From contig NZ_MDED01000024.1 of NCBI RefSeq assembly GCF_002939885.1, forward strand, positions 1 to 64,000: DNA of 64,000 bases, read 5' to 3'. Origin of the DNA: Xanthomonas cucurbitae (GTDB lineage: Bacteria > Pseudomonadota > Gammaproteobacteria > Xanthomonadales > Xanthomonadaceae). The notes under the pieces are model-generated. The model was not told the DNA's origin. It ran no database searches and was given only the letters and a program-made list of their open reading frames with translations. The stretch's first letter is position 1; each line of letters opens with the position of its first letter. A program made the translations under genes and the position numbers. Below, piece after piece: positions 55,958 through 64,000 of this stretch.

Positions 55958-58108
55958 ATGATGCCCCTTACGCCCAAGCACACCACGTTGTGCGCCACGT
56001 TCGTTTGTCTTTTCGGCATCGTGATTGCCGACGCAGCACCGGTGACCGCAGCCACCACGACCATGCCGGATAGGTACCTCTGGCTGGAAGATGTCACCGG
56101 CACCAAAGCGCTGGACTGGGTGAAACAGCAAGATGCACGCACCGAAAAACAATTGGCTGACACTGCTGATTTCAAACAACTGGAAGCCGGCATCCGGGAG
56201 GTCATGGACTCGGATACCAAGATTCCTTATGTGCAGAAGATCGGTGCCGATTTCTACAATTTCTGGCAAGACAAAGACCACAAGCGCGGCATCTGGCGAC
56301 GGACCACGCCCGCCGAATATCGAAAGCCATCGCCCAAATGGGAAACCGTGCTGGATCTGGATGCGCTCAATCAACACGAGGGCAAGGACTGGACATGGCA
56401 GTACGACAAGGTCGATTGCCTGCGCCCGGCCTATCGCCGCTGCCTGATCACGCTGTCGCGCGGCGGGTCCGACGCCGATGTCACCCGCGAGTTCGATCTG
56501 ATCGACAAGCGCTGGGTGGAAGGCGGTTTTGTGCGCCCGGAGGCCAAGGGGGCACTGTCCTGGGTCGATCAGGATACCGTGTATGTCAGTACCGATTTCG
56601 GCGCTGGCAGCACCACCGATTCGGGCTATCCGCGCATCGTCAAACAGTGGAAGCGCGGCACCGCGCTGACGGCAGCCAGCATGGTCTACACCGGCAAGCA
56701 AACCGATATCAGGATCAGCGCCTTCCACGATGCGACACCCGGCTTTGAGCGCGACATCGTCGTGCAGGGACTGGGTAGCCGCAAGGATGCCTGGTTCTTG
56801 CGCGGGCGCGACGGCACCCTGACCAAGGTAGAGGCCCCCGATTCGGCGACCAAGCAGTTGCACCGCCAATGGCTCACGCTGGAATTGCGCGAGCCCTGGA
56901 CCGTGGGTGGCACCACCTACCCGGTCGGCGCGCTGCTGGCGACCCGTTTCGACGCGTTCATGGCAGGCAAGCGCGCGTTCGAAATCCTGTTTGCGCCCAC
57001 CGACACCACCTCGCTCGTCGGCGCCACATGGACACGTTCGCACCTTGTACTCAACGTGCTGGACGACGTAAAAGCACGGCTGAGCGTGCTGACTCCGACT
57101 GCAAGCGGCTGGAAGCGCAGCGCGTTCGTCGGTGCGCCCAGCCTGGGCTCGGTCGCGGTCTCACCGCTGGACAGCATCGACAGCGATGCGGTGTGGCTCA
57201 CCGCCGAGGACAATCTGACTCCCACCACGCTGTCGCTGGCGCAGATTGGCAAGCGACCGCAGCGCATGAAGACGCTGCCGGCGTTTTTCGATGCCAGCCG
57301 CTTCGTCATCGAGCAACACTTCGTCACCAGCAAGGACGGTACCCGCGTGCCATATTTTCTGGTGCGCTCCAACGCACTGGCATTCGATGGCAGCGCACCG
57401 ACCCAGCTCTATGGCTACGGCGGTTTCGAGATCCCGATGCTGCCGTACTACTCCGGCGTCATGGGACGCGCCTGGCTCGAAAAGGGCGGGGTCTTCGCGC
57501 TCTCCAACATGCGTGGTGGCGGCGAGTACGGTCCGCGTTGGCACCAGGCCGCGCTCAAACAGAATCGTCACAAGGCGTACGAGGATATGGCGGCGATTGC
57601 GCAGGATCTGGTCGCACGCAAGATCACCTCGCCCCGCCACCTGGCTGTGCGCGGCGGCAGCAACGGCGGGCTGATGGCCGGCAACATGCTGACCCAGTAT
57701 CCGGAGCTGTTCGGGGCGGTGGTGATCGAAGCGCCGCTGCTCGACATGCGGCGCTACAACCACCTGCTGGCTGGCGCGTCGTGGATGGACGAGTACGGCA
57801 ACCCGGACACCGCAGACTGGTCGTTTATCCAGACGTTCTCGCCTTATCACCTGTTCGACCCGAACAAGAGCTATCCACCCACAATCATCCTGACCTCTAC
57901 CCGCGACGATCGCGTCCACCCCGGTCACGCTCGCAAGATGGCCGCCAAGATGCTGGATGCGGGTAAGGACGTGACGTTCTACGAAAGCATGGAGGGCGGC
58001 CACGCCAACCCCGGCGACAACGCCCAGGCCGCGCATCGCGCTGCGCTGATGTACAGCTTCCTGTGGCGGCACCTTGGCGGCGTGGCTGCCGCTGCCGAAC
58101 ACGACTAG
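55958..58108 (+). CDS. Prolyl oligopeptidase (S9A) secreted serine peptidase
   Basis: The 716-residue protein is exported (TTLCATFVCLFGIVIADAAP) and has the S9A order: a short N-terminal piece (YLWLEDVTGTKALDWVKQQ), a propeller, and a hydrolase domain with LYGYGGFEIPM, the nucleophile in RGGSNGGLMAG, aspartate in TSTRDDRVHPGHA and histidine in MEGGHANPGDN. It cleaves after proline in short peptides. Two adjacent ATGs (55958 and 55961) compete as starts after GAGGT. It is the third S9 peptidase gene of the window but is of a different subfamily. Confidence 0.92.
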   Translation: MMPLTPKHTTLCATFVCLFGIVIADAAPVTAATTTMPDRYLWLEDVTGTKALDWVKQQDARTEKQLADTADFKQLEAGIREVMDSDTKIPYVQKIGADFYNFWQDKDHKRGIWRRTTPAEYRKPSPKWETVLDLDALNQHEGKDWTWQYDKVDCLRPAYRRCLITLSRGGSDADVTREFDLIDKRWVEGGFVRPEAKGALSWVDQDTVYVSTDFGAGSTTDSGYPRIVKQWKRGTALTAASMVYTGKQTDIRISAFHDATPGFERDIVVQGLGSRKDAWFLRGRDGTLTKVEAPDSATKQLHRQWLTLELREPWTVGGTTYPVGALLATRFDAFMAGKRAFEILFAPTDTTSLVGATWTRSHLVLNVLDDVKARLSVLTPTASGWKRSAFVGAPSLGSVAVSPLDSIDSDAVWLTAEDNLTPTTLSLAQIGKRPQRMKTLPAFFDASRFVIEQHFVTSKDGTRVPYFLVRSNALAFDGSAPTQLYGYGGFEIPMLPYYSGVMGRAWLEKGGVFALSNMRGGGEYGPRWHQAALKQNRHKAYEDMAAIAQDLVARKITSPRHLAVRGGSNGGLMAGNMLTQYPELFGAVVIEAPLLDMRRYNHLLAGASWMDEYGNPDTADWSFIQTFSPYHLFDPNKSYPPTIILTSTRDDRVHPGHARKMAAKMLDAGKDVTFYESMEGGHANPGDNAQAAHRAALMYSFLWRHLGGVAAAAEHD

Positions 58109-58115
58109 GTCCGGC

Positions 58116-58146
58116 GACCCACGGCGAGTGCTGCTCGCCGTGGGTC
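58116..58146. terminator. Strong hairpin after the S9A gene
   Basis: GACCCACGGCGAG-TGCTG-CTCGCCGTGGGTC is a perfect 13-base-pair stem starting seven bases after the stop codon. No T-run follows, so it may stop exonucleases or support Rho-dependent termination more than act as a classical terminator. Confidence 0.6.
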
Positions 58147-58460
58147 GTCCGCATCGATACGCAGGACATCGACGCGCTGCGTCGCGGCTGAGGCCCCCTG
58201 TCTACACCCTTGCCTCGCCTGCATGGGCGAACACTGAACTGCTGTCCAGGGCACAGAACCCCGAGTCGCGGCAATGTGAAGGCTGCTGGCATGCGGGCGG
58301 CGGCGAGACCAGTCCGACCGGATACACCGCTTGCCACGCACTGGCGCATTGCACCTGACTCCCTGCAGACGCGAAAGGCAGATGGCGGCAGCCACGCTGG
58401 CCAGACCTGTACTGTGCCAATGCCCGCCACCATTGGCAGCGGCTACGATCACCCGACATT

Positions 58461-58489
58461 TTCAAACAATCGCTTTAAACACGCATAAC
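58461..58489 (+). promoter_or_regulatory. Candidate promoter of aroQ-accB-accC
   Basis: TTCAAA and CATAAC are separated by 17 bases in a locally AT-rich stretch (TTTTCAAACAATCGCTTTAA) 67 bases before aroQ. Each hexamer matches 4 of 6 consensus positions. The rest of the 447-base gap downstream of the hairpin holds nothing recognised. Confidence 0.35.
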
Positions 58490-58555
58490 TTCCGCTATCT
58501 GGACAGCATCGCCAGCATCGCGCAGACTTCCGGCTCCGCCCTTCCCCCGGTCCCC

Positions 58556-59002
58556 ATGGCCCATCTGCTGCTGCTGCACGGCCCCAACCTCAACCTGCTC
58601 GGCACCCGCGAGCCGGAGGTCTACGGGCGCACCAAGCTGGCGCAGATCGACGCGGCCCTGGTGGACCGCGCGCAGGCGTCCGGGCACAGCCTGACCTGCC
58701 TGCAATCCAACGCCGAGCATGTGCTGGTGGAGCGCATCCATGCCGCGCGCGAGGACGGCACCGCCTACGTGCTCATCAACCCGGCCGCCTTCACCCATAC
58801 CTCGGTGGCGCTGCGCGATGCGCTGCTGGGCGTGGGCCTGCCGTTCGTGGAGATCCACCTGTCCAATCCGCATGCGCGCGAGCCGTTCCGCCACCACAGC
58901 TATCTCAGCGACAAGGCCGAGGGCGTGATCTGCGGCTTCGGCGCCGACAGCTACCGGCTGGCACTGGACGCGGTGATCGCGCGCCTGGAGCGCGACGTAT
59001 GA
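58556..59002 (+). CDS. aroQ: Type II 3-dehydroquinate dehydratase
   Basis: AroQ converts 3-dehydroquinate to 3-dehydroshikimate, the third shikimate step. The 148-residue dodecameric enzyme shows [19 protein letters not shown] with catalytic Tyr23 and the nearby Arg18, then [48 protein letters not shown], and GFGADSY near the end. It leads the cluster aroQ-accB-accC, an order shared with many Gammaproteobacteria. Confidence 0.96.
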   Translation: MAHLLLLHGPNLNLLGTREPEVYGRTKLAQIDAALVDRAQASGHSLTCLQSNAEHVLVERIHAAREDGTAYVLINPAAFTHTSVALRDALLGVGLPFVEIHLSNPHAREPFRHHSYLSDKAEGVICGFGADSYRLALDAVIARLERDV

Positions 59003-59098
59003 CCCCTGTCTTCCCGACGCCGGCCACCGCGCCGACGGCCTGACCCATTCCGCCGGCACCCGCCGGCACTCTCCACCGATTCACCTCAAGAGGCCCTC

Positions 59099-59584
59099 AT
59101 GGATCTCCGCAAAATCAAGAAACTGATCGACCTGCTCGAAGAATCCAATCTCGCCGAAATCGAGATCAAGGAAGGCGAAGAAAGCGTGCGCCTGGCCCGC
59201 GTGCCCAAGGGCACCCAGGTGATGAGCGCACCGGTGCAGCAGTACGCCCCCGCGCCGGCCGTGCAGGCACCGGCGGCGGCAAGCATGCCGATGCACTCGC
59301 CCACCGAGGCCTCCACCGGTGGCGCCAAGCACGCCGCCGCGCTGCCGGAAGGCCATGTGCTGCGCGCGCCCATGGTCGGCACCTTCTACACCTCGCCGTC
59401 GCCGGACAAGCCGGCCTTCGTCAGCGTGGGCCAGGCGGTCAAGGCCGGCGACACCCTGGCGATCATCGAGGCGATGAAGATGTTCAACCCGATCGAAGCC
59501 GACGTCTCCGGCACCATCGTCGCCATCCTCGGCGAAACCGGCCAGCCGGTGGAATTCGATCAGCCGTTGTTTGTGATTGGCTGA
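59099..59584 (+). CDS. accB: Biotin carboxyl carrier protein of acetyl-CoA carboxylase
   Basis: AccB carries biotin between biotin carboxylase and carboxyltransferase in malonyl-CoA synthesis. The 161 residues comprise [20 protein letters not shown], a proline/alanine-rich linker (about 45-80), and the biotinyl domain with Lys127 in [11 protein letters not shown] and the thumb-containing [15 protein letters not shown]. It follows aroQ by 96 bases. The accC gene does not follow directly because a small gene within repeats lies between. Confidence 0.97.
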   Translation: MDLRKIKKLIDLLEESNLAEIEIKEGEESVRLARVPKGTQVMSAPVQQYAPAPAVQAPAAASMPMHSPTEASTGGAKHAAALPEGHVLRAPMVGTFYTSPSPDKPAFVSVGQAVKAGDTLAIIEAMKMFNPIEADVSGTIVAILGETGQPVEFDQPLFVIG

Positions 59585-59588
59585 GGCC

Positions 59589-59618
59589 GGGAATCGGGAG
59601 TGGAGAATCGGGAATCGG
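59589..59618. repeat. Left GGGAATC-type repeat end before the four-helix-bundle gene
   Basis: GGGAATCGGGAG, TGGA, then GAATCGGGAATCGG. The GTG start codon of the four-helix-bundle gene lies inside this repeat (59600), so its first residues (MENRES) are encoded by repeat DNA. The repeat begins only five bases after the accB stop. Confidence 0.75.
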
Positions 59619-59989
59619 CAAAGCGGCCTGATGAACGTCTGGAGGCGTGGCGCGATTCCATGGAGCTTGTGGAAATGATCTATCGATTCACGGAGGTCTT
59701 TCCCGAGCATGAACGCTACGGCCTGACGGCACAGCTGCGCCGTGCGGCCGTCAGCATCCCGTCGAATATCGCCGAAGGTGCAGCGCGGCGCTCCACTCCC
59801 GATTACGCGCGGTTTCTCTCAATTGCGCGCGGCTCGCTCTCAGAACTGGATACACAAGTCCAGATCGCCGTACGACTGGGCTATAGCAATACCGAAGACG
59901 AAGACATCGTCAGCCAGCAGGTGGACCAGGTCTTCGCCAAGCTCACTGCATTGATGAATGCCTTACGCAGACGTGGAGCCGCACCATGA
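59600..59989 (+). CDS. Four-helix-bundle protein (23S rRNA intervening-sequence / Avd-like family)
   Basis: The 129-residue protein matches the family: LEAWRDSMELVEMIYRFTEV, FPEHERYGLTAQLRRAAVSI, PSNIAEGAARRSTPDYARFL, then LDTQVQIAVRLGY. Family members lie in 23S rRNA intervening sequences and in diversity-generating retroelements (Avd) and bind nucleic acid; no reverse transcriptase or rRNA is here. The gene sits between accB and accC and both flanks are inverted GGGAATC-type repeats. A start inside the repeat is needed to include the conserved LEAW block. A mobile or recently inserted origin is inferred. Confidence 0.88.
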   Translation: MENRESAKRPDERLEAWRDSMELVEMIYRFTEVFPEHERYGLTAQLRRAAVSIPSNIAEGAARRSTPDYARFLSIARGSLSELDTQVQIAVRLGYSNTEDEDIVSQQVDQVFAKLTALMNALRRRGAAP

Positions 59990-60000
59990 TGCCCGCATCT

Positions 60001-60031
60001 CCCCATTCCCCATTCCCGACTCCCTATTCCC
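60001..60031. repeat. Right GGGAATC-type repeat end abutting accC
   Basis: CCCCATTCCCCATTCCCGAC then TCCCTATTCCC, the inverted counterpart of the left end. It runs right up to the accC ATG. The 20 bases before that ATG are pyrimidine-rich with no Shine-Dalgarno sequence. Confidence 0.75.
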
Positions 60032-61399
60032 ATGCTCGATAAAGTCGTCATCGCCAACCGAGGCGAAATTGCGCTGCGCATCCTGCGCGCGTGTCATACG
60101 CTCGGCATCCGCACGGTCGCGGTGCATTCCACGGTCGACCGCAACCTCAAGCACGTGGCCATGGCCGACGAGTCGGTGTGCATCGGCCCGGCCGCCTCCA
60201 GCGACAGCTACCTCAACATCCCGGCGCTGATCGCCGCGGCCGAGGTGACCGATGCGCAGGCCATCCATCCCGGTTACGGCTTTTTGTCGGAAAACGCCGA
60301 CTTTGCCGAGCGCGTGGAAGAATCCGGCTTCATCTTCATCGGCCCCAAGGCCGACACCATCCGCCTGATGGGCGACAAGGTGGAAGCGATCCGCGCGATG
60401 AAGGCCGCCGGGGTACCGTGCGTGCCCGGCTCGGGCGGCCCGCTGGGCGATGACATCGTCGCCAACACCAAGGTGGCGCGCGAGATCGGCTACCCGGTCA
60501 TCATCAAGGCCGCCGGTGGCGGCGGCGGACGCGGCATGCGCGTGGTGCATTCGGAAGCCGCGCTCAAGGCGGCGATCGAAACCACCAAGTCCGAAGCCAA
60601 GGCCGCTTTCAGCAACGACCAGGTCTACATGGAAAAGTTCCTGGAGAACCCGCGTCATGTGGAAATCCAGGTGCTGGCCGACGGCCAGGGCGGTGCAATC
60701 CATCTGGGCGAACGCGACTGTTCGATGCAGCGCCGCCACCAGAAGGTGGTGGAAGAAGCGCCGGCACCGGGCATCACCGAAGAACTGCGCGCTGAAATCG
60801 GCAAGGTCTGCGTGGATGCCTGCATCCGCATCGGCTACCGCGGCGCCGGCACCTTCGAATTCCTGTTCGAGAACGGGCGTTTCTACTTTATCGAAATGAA
60901 CACCCGCATCCAGGTGGAACACCCGGTCACCGAGCGCATCACCGGCATCGACCTGGTGTGCGAGCAGCTGCGCATCGCCGCCGGCCACAAGCTCAGCATC
61001 CAGCAGAGCGACATCGTGCTGCGCGGGCATGCCATCGAGTGCCGCATCAACGCCGAAGACCCGGAAACCTTCATGCCCAATCCGGGCCTGATTACCGCCT
61101 TCCACCCGCCGGGCGGCCCGGGCGTGCGCGTGGATACGCATATCTACAGCGGCTACAAGGTGCCGCCGAACTACGATTCGATGATCGGCAAGCTGATCGT
61201 GCACGGCCCGGACCGCGAGACCGCCATCGCCCGCATGCGCGTGGCGCTGAGCGAGATGGTGGTGGACGGCATCAAGACCAACATCCCGCTGCAGCAGCGC
61301 ATCATGCGCGACAAGGGCTTCCAGGCCGGGGGGCAGAACATCCACTACCTGGAGAAGCGCCTGGCCGAACGCAAGAACAAGTCGATTGCGTTGACCTGA
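60032..61399 (+). CDS. accC: Biotin carboxylase subunit of acetyl-CoA carboxylase
   Basis: AccC carboxylates the biotin of AccB using ATP and bicarbonate. The 455-residue ATP-grasp enzyme has [35 protein letters not shown], the glycine-rich loop [14 protein letters not shown], and the catalytic stretch [16 protein letters not shown]. It has no recognisable ribosome binding site, because a repeat abuts its ATG; coupling to the upstream small gene (42 bases) is possible. A terminator follows. Confidence 0.98.
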   Translation: MLDKVVIANRGEIALRILRACHTLGIRTVAVHSTVDRNLKHVAMADESVCIGPAASSDSYLNIPALIAAAEVTDAQAIHPGYGFLSENADFAERVEESGFIFIGPKADTIRLMGDKVEAIRAMKAAGVPCVPGSGGPLGDDIVANTKVAREIGYPVIIKAAGGGGGRGMRVVHSEAALKAAIETTKSEAKAAFSNDQVYMEKFLENPRHVEIQVLADGQGGAIHLGERDCSMQRRHQKVVEEAPAPGITEELRAEIGKVCVDACIRIGYRGAGTFEFLFENGRFYFIEMNTRIQVEHPVTERITGIDLVCEQLRIAAGHKLSIQQSDIVLRGHAIECRINAEDPETFMPNPGLITAFHPPGGPGVRVDTHIYSGYKVPPNYDSMIGKLIVHGPDRETAIARMRVALSEMVVDGIKTNIPLQQRIMRDKGFQAGGQNIHYLEKRLAERKNKSIALT

Positions 61400-61425
61400 T
61401 CGCACTTGCCATGGCAAGGACGAAG

Positions 61426-61447
61426 AGCCCGGGAAACCGGGCTTTTT
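61426..61447 (+). terminator. Intrinsic terminator after accC
   Basis: AGCCCGG-GAAA-CCGGGCT gives a seven-base-pair stem with a GAAA tetraloop, followed by TTTTT counted after the stem. It ends the aroQ-accC transcript 26 bases after the stop. Confidence 0.9.
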
Positions 61448-61488
61448 CGTTGCTCCCCGGTGCAGCCCTGCAAGCCAGCGGTCCATGC

Positions 61489-61556
61489 GTAGGAGCGCAC
61501 CCGGGCGCGATCGGGCTTTACCGATAGCGCCCGGTCGCGCCCGGGTGCGCTCCTAC
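61489..61556. repeat. 68-base REP inverted-repeat unit after accC
   Basis: The arms begin GTAGGAGCGCACCCGGGCGC and end GCGCCCGGGTGCGCTCCTAC, perfect over 22 bases, around a 24-base spacer. The layout and total length equal those of the unit at 21403-21470 inside the mdc operon. Confidence 0.88.
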
Positions 61557-61632
61557 GGAATCTGCAGGTTCGATCCGCGCTACCGGATACGCTGCGACCG
61601 CGACCCTCTCCACACCCGACACGCCGCAGCGT

Positions 61633-61998
61633 TCAACGCTGCGGCGCAGGCGCCTGCTGGCTGCCCGGCACCGGCACGATGCCGCTGGACGACGACGGAT
61701 CGACCACGGTCATGGTTTCGGTGGAACCATCCGGCCATACCACCTGGAAGGTGGCGCCGGCCGGCAAGGTGGAGAACGGCATCGCGCTGCTGGCGCGGTA
61801 CACCGCCGCCACCTGGCTGGCGCCATGCCGGCGCTGCTGTTCGTCGGCCGCCACCGAGGTCGACCTGATCGACAACGGCTGGTAGCGGTGATCGGCGGTG
61901 TCGATCATTACGATGCCCACCGCCGCGGCCGAATACGCCACAAACAACGCCACCCATAACCAGAACCTGGCGCCGTACGCCAATCGACGGTAATTCAT
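61633..61998 (-). CDS. Uncharacterised membrane-anchored protein
   Basis: The 121-residue product has one N-terminal membrane helix (FWLWVALFVAYSAAAVGIVMI) and a short soluble domain with STLPAGATFQVVWPDGSTETM. The tail is Ser/Pro rich. I do not recognise a family. Its ATG overlaps the stop codon of the preceding gene (ATGA), so the two are translationally coupled and probably work together. Confidence 0.7.
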   Translation of the reverse strand: MNYRRLAYGARFWLWVALFVAYSAAAVGIVMIDTADHRYQPLSIRSTSVAADEQQRRHGASQVAAVYRASSAMPFSTLPAGATFQVVWPDGSTETMTVVDPSSSSGIVPVPGSQQAPAPQR

Positions 61999-62924
61999 GA
62001 CTGCACTCCCGGCTCGGATACCAACACATCGACCATCTCATCCACCCTGTCTGCTCCCTGCTGCGGTACCGCGGCATCGAATACGAACGACACGAAATCC
62101 TGGGCGCCCGCGCGCGAGCAGATGCCCGCATTGGCGCAATAACTGGTGACCAGCGTGCTGTCGGCGCTGCAGTCCAGGCCCAGCCGGCACGCGGCCACCT
62201 GCCAGGCCAGTTCAGCGAACTGATCGCCGGCCACATAGCCGTCCAGACTGTCGTCGCCACTGGCGCGCGTGCCCATTGCCGGCGCCAATGCCAGATAGGC
62301 TTCGGGGTCGCGCGAAGCCAACACGCGCTGTACCAGCGCGCGCTTGTAGGCGACCGTGGCCTGCAGCGGCTCGCCCAGCGCCAGCAAGCCGGCCTCGGCC
62401 GCCAGGCTCCCTGCGCGCGCCGCACGTAGACGCTGCTGCGCGACCAGACGCGGGCCCAGCCCATCGCGGGGCGCGAAGCCGGCGCAGCGCTGCGCCACCC
62501 GCAGGCGCGCGGCCTGCATGGCCGCCACCCCGGGAGTGGACTGTGCGGCGATCCAATCGGTGTCGGCGGCATAGCCGGCCGGGCTGGCCGCGTACGGTGC
62601 GCAATAATCGTAGACCCGGCTCAAGCGCCACCCGGCCTGTGCATCGCCGGCGCGCAGCTGTTGCTGCAATTGCTGCGCGTAGCGGTACAGATCCGGCGGC
62701 GCATCCACCGCAGTGCGAGAAGGCAACTGCAAGGCGGTTGCGCGTTCTGCGCGTACAGGCCCCCCCCCCGGCCGCCAGCGTGCCGGCGGCGGCGCATCGA
62801 CGCCGGTGGCAGGCACCGCCGCGCCGCTGGCGGCCGGCGGCGCACGCACATGCCACCACGCTGCCAGCACCAGCGCGGCGGCAACCGGCAATACCCAAAG
62901 ATGGCGGGCACGAACAAGCGGCAT
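61995..62924 (-). CDS. Uncharacterised protein with N-terminal membrane helix and G10 tract
   Basis: The 309-residue product has a hydrophobic start (HLWVLPVAAALVLAAWW), a Pro/Ala-rich linker and a helical domain with about ten cysteines (YDYCAPYAASP, RVAQRCAGFAP, VAACRLGLDCSADS, TSYCANAGICSRAG), suggesting a periplasmic disulphide-bonded protein. I recognise no family. A run of ten C on the plus strand (62760-62769) falls in the linker codons GGG PRW; slippage there would shift the frame. The pair lies between accC and prmA, genes that are adjacent in many relatives. Confidence 0.7.
   Translation of the reverse strand: MPLVRARHLWVLPVAAALVLAAWWHVRAPPAASGAAVPATGVDAPPPARWRPGGGPVRAERATALQLPSRTAVDAPPDLYRYAQQLQQQLRAGDAQAGWRLSRVYDYCAPYAASPAGYAADTDWIAAQSTPGVAAMQAARLRVAQRCAGFAPRDGLGPRLVAQQRLRAARAGSLAAEAGLLALGEPLQATVAYKRALVQRVLASRDPEAYLALAPAMGTRASGDDSLDGYVAGDQFAELAWQVAACRLGLDCSADSTLVTSYCANAGICSRAGAQDFVSFVFDAAVPQQGADRVDEMVDVLVSEPGVQS
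62760..62769. repeat. Homopolymeric C10 (G10) tract in a coding region
   Basis: Ten consecutive C on the plus strand, ten G in the coding strand of the uncharacterised gene, near codon 55. Such tracts are prone to polymerase slippage, and also to sequencing error. Confidence 0.8.
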
Positions 62925-63204
62925 GACCGGCAACACCCCTGCTGCAGGAACGCCCGCAGCGACGGCGCGGAGTCTAGCACCCGGCCGCGCGCCAGCCCCC
63001 CGCGACGCGGACACCACCACGATGCGGTGGGGTTCGCCGGCGGCGCAGCAATGGGCCGCATGCGGTCAAGGGCAGCGTGCGCGAACGCCTGCGCCAGGAC
63101 CACGGCATTGAGACGTGGACGCCGCTCTGCTCACCCGGTACGGGACAGGTGCCACGCCGCACAGGCTTGGTAGGATGCACGCCTCCCCTTCACCGACCGT
63201 CCCG

Positions 63205-64000
63205 ATGCCGTTTCTTGAACTGACCCTGCCCTGCTCCGATACCACCCAGCCCCGTTTCCAGACTGCGCTGGACGATGTTGGCGCGCTGGCGGTGACCCTG
63301 CTCGACGCCGATGCCGACACCAGCAACGAGCGCGCCATTCTCGAGCCGGGCGTGGGACAGACGCCGCTGTGGAACACGCTGGTGTTGACCGCACTGTTCG
63401 ATGGCGACAGCGATGCGCTGGTGCTGCTGGCCGCGCTGGAAGCCTTCGATCCGGGGCTGGACTGGAGCCAGGTCGCCTTCCGCATGGTCCAGGACAGCGA
63501 TTGGGAACGCGCCTGGATGGATCAGTTCCACCCGATGCAGTTCGGTGCGCGCACCTTCATCGTGCCGTGGAACCACGACCTGCCCGCGGCCGCCGACACG
63601 CCGGACGCGGCGGTGGTGCGGCTGGATCCGGGCCTGGCGTTCGGCTCGGGCACGCACCCGACCACCGCACTGTGCCTGCGCTGGCTGGACGGCCTGGCCA
63701 GCGAAGGCACGCTACAGGGCAGCAGCGTGCTCGATTTCGGCTGTGGCTCGGGCATTCTCGCCGTGGCCGCACTGAAGCTGGGCGCGGCCACGGCGGTGGG
63801 CGTGGACAACGACCCGCAGGCGCTGCTGGCCAGTGCCGACAACGCCGCGCGCAATGCGGTGCAAGCGCAGCTGGCGGTATACCTGCCGCAGGACGAGCCG
63901 GTGCAGCGCTATCCGGTGGTGGTCGCCAATATCCTGGCCTCGGCACTGGATGCGCTGGCCCAGACCCTGGCCGCACGCGTGGCGCCCGGTGGCCGGATCG
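63205..64000 (+). CDS. prmA: Ribosomal protein L11 methyltransferase (3' end outside window)
   Basis: PrmA trimethylates lysines and the N-terminus of ribosomal protein L11 using S-adenosylmethionine. The visible 265 residues start [16 protein letters not shown] (substrate-binding domain). They include [21 protein letters not shown], the SAM-binding [18 protein letters not shown], and the NPPY-like VVANILA, with only the last strands missing. The frame is open to the window edge. Confidence 0.95.
   Translation, partial: MPFLELTLPCSDTTQPRFQTALDDVGALAVTLLDADADTSNERAILEPGVGQTPLWNTLVLTALFDGDSDALVLLAALEAFDPGLDWSQVAFRMVQDSDWERAWMDQFHPMQFGARTFIVPWNHDLPAAADTPDAAVVRLDPGLAFGSGTHPTTALCLRWLDGLASEGTLQGSSVLDFGCGSGILAVAALKLGAATAVGVDNDPQALLASADNAARNAVQAQLAVYLPQDEPVQRYPVVVANILASALDALAQTLAARVAPGGRI

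Overview
This window is a stretch of a Xanthomonas chromosome (Gammaproteobacteria, Xanthomonadaceae). The evidence is the high GC content, two tandem genes recognisable as XopX-type III effectors beside groESL, GTAG-headed REP/BIME repeats, a large TonB-dependent receptor, and the order cutA-dsbD / aroQ-accB-accC / prmA. All assignments were made by reading protein sequences; no database search was run.

Layout. 1-2.8 kb: the tail of an IS630-like transposase, an Rrf2-type regulator and a secreted or membrane TPR-GGDEF diguanylate cyclase. 3-9 kb: a DUF1615 lipoprotein and two S9 serine peptidases. 9.3-14.4 kb: a MarR regulator with a CPBP membrane protease, a DUF4126 membrane protein, a glutathionyl-hydroquinone reductase, and a divergent atypical SDR with a zinc ribbon. 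14.8-23.5 kb: a malonate decarboxylase operon (mdcA-C-D-E-G-B-H), a MatC-like carrier and a GntR regulator, all on the minus strand behind one promoter whose -10 box is covered by a perfect inverted repeat. 23.6-25.2 kb: a PadR regulator and a siderophore-interacting ferric reductase. 25.2-26 kb: six tandem BIME units. 26-29.3 kb: YceI, a RutE-like nitroreductase, an ELM1-family protein and a VUT-family transporter. 29.5-37.4 kb: glnE and two tandem AsmA-like paralogues. 37.5-38.8 kb: aroG (DAHP synthase) behind a leader peptide and attenuator. 39-43.4 kb: a YjjJ/HipA-like kinase and a TonB-dependent receptor. 43.9-50.4 kb: xopX pair and groESL with a CIRCE-like element. 50.8-64 kb: secreted endonuclease I, cutA-dsbD, an S9A prolyl oligopeptidase, aroQ-accB-(four-helix-bundle gene)-accC, a pair of unknown genes, and the start of prmA.

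The most interesting signal is upstream of aroG. A 27-codon minus-strand reading frame carries the run FYFWYYGF. A strong intrinsic terminator lies 53 bases upstream of the aroG start, and an 8-base segment inside the leader reading frame is exactly complementary to the terminator's 5' arm. This is the complete architecture of ribosome-mediated transcription attenuation responding to all three aromatic amino acids.

Other points worth checking: a four-helix-bundle gene whose start codon lies inside a GGGAATCGGGA-type repeat, placed between accB and accC, with an ORF-less element bearing the same ends between groES and groEL; a DsbD with two N-terminal alpha domains; an SDR lacking the catalytic tyrosine; and several regulator genes preceded by perfect or near-perfect palindromes. 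No tRNA, rRNA, CRISPR array or replication origin was seen.
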